DNA from: JBCCRH01 sp039208045
Lineage (GTDB): Bacteria; Bacteroidota; Bacteroidia; Chitinophagales; Saprospiraceae
Length of the DNA: 7,371 bases
Reading direction: 5' to 3'
Assembly: GCA_039208045.1 (NCBI GenBank)
Contig: JBCCRH010000327.1
Span: forward strand, 1-7,371
Positions 4,672-7,371 of this stretch are shown piece by piece. Both the position numbers and the translations under genes were made by a program. Position 1 is the first letter of the stretch, and each line of letters begins with the position of its first letter. Under the pieces are notes generated by a model that ran no database searches, was not told where the DNA came from, and saw only the letters and a list, made by a program, of their open reading frames with translations.

Positions 4672-7371
4672 TTATCGCGTGAGCAGAATATCTCCTTGTA
4701 CTAGCTTTCGTTCTCCGGCGATGGTTTCTAGTTCAATTTGGTAAATGTAGATGCCAGCATTGAGCGCTTCGCCCTTGAAAGTACCATCCCAGCCATCATC
4801 CTCTACATTGGGTAGCATGTTCAGCTGTGCAAATACTTGATTACCCCAGCGATCAAATACATTGAAGCGGACAACACGTTGGATCGAATGATCTGAAAGG
4901 ACGTAGAAAGCGTCATTAAAACCATCCCCATTAGGTGAAAAAACATTAGGGATGTAAATACCAGACTTCGTATCTACAAAGACCGTCATAGAAGCACTAG
5001 CGCTACAAGTATTAGAAGCATTTGCTACGCTTAGCTGATAGGTAGTGGTTTCGTAAGGCTGGATAAGCACTACCTCACAAGTATCACATCCCAATACCCC
5101 ATCGGTATTCCATTGCAATTGAGTGGGATTGCCCACAATGATCGGAGCTAACTGGATGGAATCTCCCAATTTTAATTCGACACGCTCCAATGGGAAGGTA
5201 ACTTGCAGCGGCTCAGGCGCAGTCAGCGTAATGATTTCAATCGTCCTACACCCATTGGCATCCTCCACTTCTATATGATAAGTACCAGCAGGTAGATTAT
5301 TAAAATTAGCAATAGGCTCTAAGACACTGTCGTCAATCGAAAATAGAAAAGGAGGTGTCCCTCCCACTATCGAGTCCATGAGAATCATCCCATCAAATTC
5401 CTCTGCACAAGTAGGATTCGTACTGCTCAGAAATAGCTCTATCATCTCTTCTTGAATGACAATAGTGGCACTTCCTGAACACCCTTCTTCATCCACTACC
5501 GTTACGCTATATTCGCCTTCGCTTAGCACCTCCATACTACTATCTTCAGTACCATTCGACCAACTCATCCTAGCGTACTCAACGATGGATAAGTTCACGA
5601 TTCCTTCATCACATAATTCGCCCTCGCGCTCAATACTAGGTATGGGGTTAGGATGTACCACTACATCAATGATAAGGGTACTATCACACTGCTCTGCTCT
5701 GGAGATCAGCTGCTCGTAGGTACCTGCTTGGGTATAGGTAGTTCCTAGAAGCTCGAAGGTTTCGCCTTCACAGATTTCTGCTTGGGTGTAGCCGGTGGGA
5801 GCAATTACATCTAAGTCAATAACTAGTGTCGAATCACAACCGTTTTCATTCGTTAGTATAAAATAGAAAGTAGTATCCTGCTCAAATGTCAAGTCTTCAA
5901 TACTAAATGTTTCTCCGTTACACAGCTCAAAATGTTGTAGCACCAGGTTGGTATCTAAAAAACTGAGGTAAGTTTGATGGATGGAATCACAGCCCTCCAG
6001 GGTAGAAAAGGTCTGAATGACATTCGTATCTTGACTATAAGAGCTACCAGCTATTTCAACCGTTGTACCCAAACAAGCTTCCACAAATTCCTCAGTAAAG
6101 AGCGTATCCGCCAGTTCAAGCGTGTAAGAAGCAGTAGCTTCACAAGCATTTGAATCGGTCACCACTAGCGTGTACGCTCCTGGTAAAAGGTCAGTTCGCT
6201 CAGGGCTAGATGAATCATCTTCCCATAAATAACTATATGGAGTAACTCCACCCTGTACTATAGCAGAAATAGTTCCGATTGGCCCACAAAAGGCTTCCTC
6301 ATTACCAGATAGTTCTATCCGTATACTATCTGCTTCTAAAATTTGAAAAGACGTATTAGCTACACATCCGCCACCATCCGTCAAGGTAATGTTATAGCTA
6401 CCTGAAAGCAATGATTGCCGTTTCAGCGAATCTGTCCCATCTTCCCAGAGGAAAGTAAAAGTTCCGATATTTCCTGATCCACTTAGCGCTACCTCTGCAT
6501 CTGAAAAACCAGTACAGCTAGGCCCTTCTACTAGTGCATTCAAAGCTAGATTTCCATTTTGATCAGTCAGAATAATGGTCGATATAGTGGGCAGCGCAGT
6601 GTAAAAGGAAGAAAATAATTGGATACTTACTTGTCGGGGGCCAAAAGTTGGGTTAGTAGCTTCATCATTAAATCGCATGTTTCGTAAAGCTGCCTCAAAA
6701 TCAGCATACTCCGCTGGGCCAGTATTAATCAGCGTGATAGCGGTGGAGTTATTTCCAATAGTTTGAACCGAGTTATTAGCTGTGGTGCTCAGATATTCTT
6801 CTCCTACATCGATGATGTCTGTGAGCTGTATGTGAATAGAATCCAGCTTGTATGGGGAAAATACTTGTATATCGGTATCCCCAATAGGAGCAGGTAATTG
6901 ACAGGCGTATATCGTGCAATCATTCCCTACCGTTCCGGCGCTATCGTCTTGATCTAAGTCTACAAAGATTTCGCAGGGCGGTAGAATGCATTCCTCCGTG
7001 GTGGCGGCATCAAAGTTGAAGTCAGGATATTCACAAACTTGTGTTAACGAAAAATCTTCGAAGTCTAAATAATAAATAGTTGTACCCGTTTCATGTTGCG
7101 CAAAGGCATAGGTATCTATACTATCACATTGAAAGGGGAAAGTAGCCAAGCCATGAATGGGAGGGATGGAGTCTGGAAATTCTTTTATTATATTGACATT
7201 TGCAGGGTTTGCAATATCTACTTCTACTAGTTGATTCTCTGAAGTGATCATATAAAATCGCCCTTCTCGATACGTTAAATCTCCTCCTGCTCGCATTCCA
7301 TCAGGGAAATTTCCTCTAAAATCTACAGTATTAGTTTCTGGATCGTAGATACTTAGTCCCCTACCGGCAAA
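4672..7371 (-). CDS. Large secreted/surface adhesin-like protein with CHU_C type IX sorting domain (5' partial)
   Basis: The frame is open from the window edge to the TAA at 4672-4674, giving 899 visible residues. An ATG at 7294-7296 is internal: the 25 codons before it continue the same propeller-like pattern (SIYDPETNTV, then FRGNFPDGM). Visible domains: residues 1-130, beta-propeller-like repeats; ~135-270, a beta-sandwich starting with a DLDQDDSAG acidic loop and holding the pattern ALRNMRFNDEATNPTFGPR; ~273-345 and ~348-420, SprB-like repeats (LWEDG..., LL-x-G-x-Y-x-[IL]-x-[LV]-TD...C); ~432-575, three Cys-rich CxGxT...CDS repeats; ~577-642, a related Ig-like unit; ~643-720, a further SprB-like unit (GGTPPF, AGTYHIEVEDANGC); ~722-800, an Ig/PKD-like unit; ~806-899, the CHU_C sorting domain. 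It is predicted to be exported by the type IX system and to act at the surface or be released, probably in adhesion. The signal peptide and first part are missing from the window. Confidence 0.9.
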   Translation of the reverse strand, partial: FAGRGLSIYDPETNTVDFRGNFPDGMRAGGDLTYREGRFYMITSENQLVEVDIANPANVNIIKEFPDSIPPIHGLATFPFQCDSIDTYAFAQHETGTTIYYLDFEDFSLTQVCEYPDFNFDAATTEECILPPCEIFVDLDQDDSAGTVGNDCTIYACQLPAPIGDTDIQVFSPYKLDSIHIQLTDIIDVGEEYLSTTANNSVQTIGNNSTAITLINTGPAEYADFEAALRNMRFNDEATNPTFGPRQVSIQLFSSFYTALPTISTIILTDQNGNLALNALVEGPSCTGFSDAEVALSGSGNIGTFTFLWEDGTDSLKRQSLLSGSYNITLTDGGGCVANTSFQILEADSIRIELSGNEEAFCGPIGTISAIVQGGVTPYSYLWEDDSSSPERTDLLPGAYTLVVTDSNACEATASYTLELADTLFTEEFVEACLGTTVEIAGSSYSQDTNVIQTFSTLEGCDSIHQTYLSFLDTNLVLQHFELCNGETFSIEDLTFEQDTTFYFILTNENGCDSTLVIDLDVIAPTGYTQAEICEGETFELLGTTYTQAGTYEQLISRAEQCDSTLIIDVVVHPNPIPSIEREGELCDEGIVNLSIVEYARMSWSNGTEDSSMEVLSEGEYSVTVVDEEGCSGSATIVIQEEMIELFLSSTNPTCAEEFDGMILMDSIVGGTPPFLFSIDDSVLEPIANFNNLPAGTYHIEVEDANGCRTIEIITLTAPEPLQVTFPLERVELKLGDSIQLAPIIVGNPTQLQWNTDGVLGCDTCEVVLIQPYETTTYQLSVANASNTCSASASMTVFVDTKSGIYIPNVFSPNGDGFNDAFYVLSDHSIQRVVRFNVFDRWGNQVFAQLNMLPNVEDDGWDGTFKGEALNAGIYIYQIELETIAGERKLVQGDILLTR
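4675..4959 (-). other. CHU_C gliding-motility-type C-terminal (type IX secretion) sorting domain
   Basis: The last ~95 residues carry the hallmarks of the domain: IPNVFSPNGDGFNDAF, FNVFDRWGNQVF, DGWDGTFKGEALNAGIYIY and a final QGDILLTR. In this family the domain directs secretion through the type IX system and often attachment at the surface. It is complete and runs to the stop codon. Confidence 0.92.
5650..6090 (-). repeat. Three consecutive ~50-residue Cys-rich repeats in the surface protein
   Basis: Within the large minus-strand protein, three units share the pattern C-x-G-[ET]-T-x-x-[IL] near the start, a T-Y/Q-rich middle, and C-D-S-[IT] about 30 residues later (visible residues ~432-475, 483-525, 533-575). 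The two Cys of each unit may form a disulfide, in line with an extracellular location. The units have diverged strongly at DNA level, so this is an old protein repeat and not a slippage-prone tract. Such units are common in long Bacteroidota surface proteins. Confidence 0.75.

Noticed and set aside
5456..5719. 87-codon plus-strand open frame inside the surface-protein gene
   Set aside because: It is antisense to well-supported Ig-like and Cys-rich repeats and shows no domain or start context of its own.
4672..7296. ATG at 7296 as the start of the large minus-strand gene
   Set aside because: The 25 codons upstream are open and continue the propeller-like sequence, and no signal peptide follows this ATG, although the protein has a type IX sorting domain.

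Overview
The window most likely comes from a member of the Bacteroidota, and the style suggests Saprospiraceae (Lewinella-like) or a relative. The strongest evidence is the minus-strand gene at the right end. It ends in a gliding-motility-type C-terminal sorting domain (CHU_C, type IX secretion) and carries SprB-like and Cys-rich adhesin repeats. A lipocalin-like lipoprotein and a TonB C-terminal-domain protein fit the same phylum. No Shine-Dalgarno sequence decides any start, which is also usual there. The family-level placement is inference.

Left half (1-3207, plus strand): one very long reading frame enters from outside the window and runs to a TGA at 3205-3207. An ATG at 427 lies inside a conserved domain and is not the true start. 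The visible 1068 residues contain, in order: the C-terminal half of a GT4-like glycosyltransferase; a low-complexity linker made of a polypurine block and a G-poor C/A-rich block; two tandem copies of a G-x-G-P-S domain resembling DUF115/Maf or GT42-type glycosyltransferases; and an FkbM-type SAM-dependent methyltransferase. This looks like a multi-enzyme protein for surface glycan synthesis. Its first ~1170 bases have a very different codon and strand composition from the rest. A 45-codon open stretch follows the stop in the same frame and may be a gene remnant.

Right half (3368-7371, minus strand): three co-oriented genes converge on the first. Read in transcription order they are a large 5'-truncated secreted or surface protein (7371 to 4672), a periplasmic TonB_C-like protein (4566 to 3787) and a small lipocalin-like lipoprotein (3727 to 3368). 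The gaps are 105 and 59 bases, so they may be co-transcribed, but the sequence does not prove it. All three are envelope or exported proteins.

No tRNA, rRNA, CRISPR array, insertion sequence or convincing terminator was found. The most unusual part is the 5' multi-domain gene with its compositional mosaic and in-frame simple-sequence linker.
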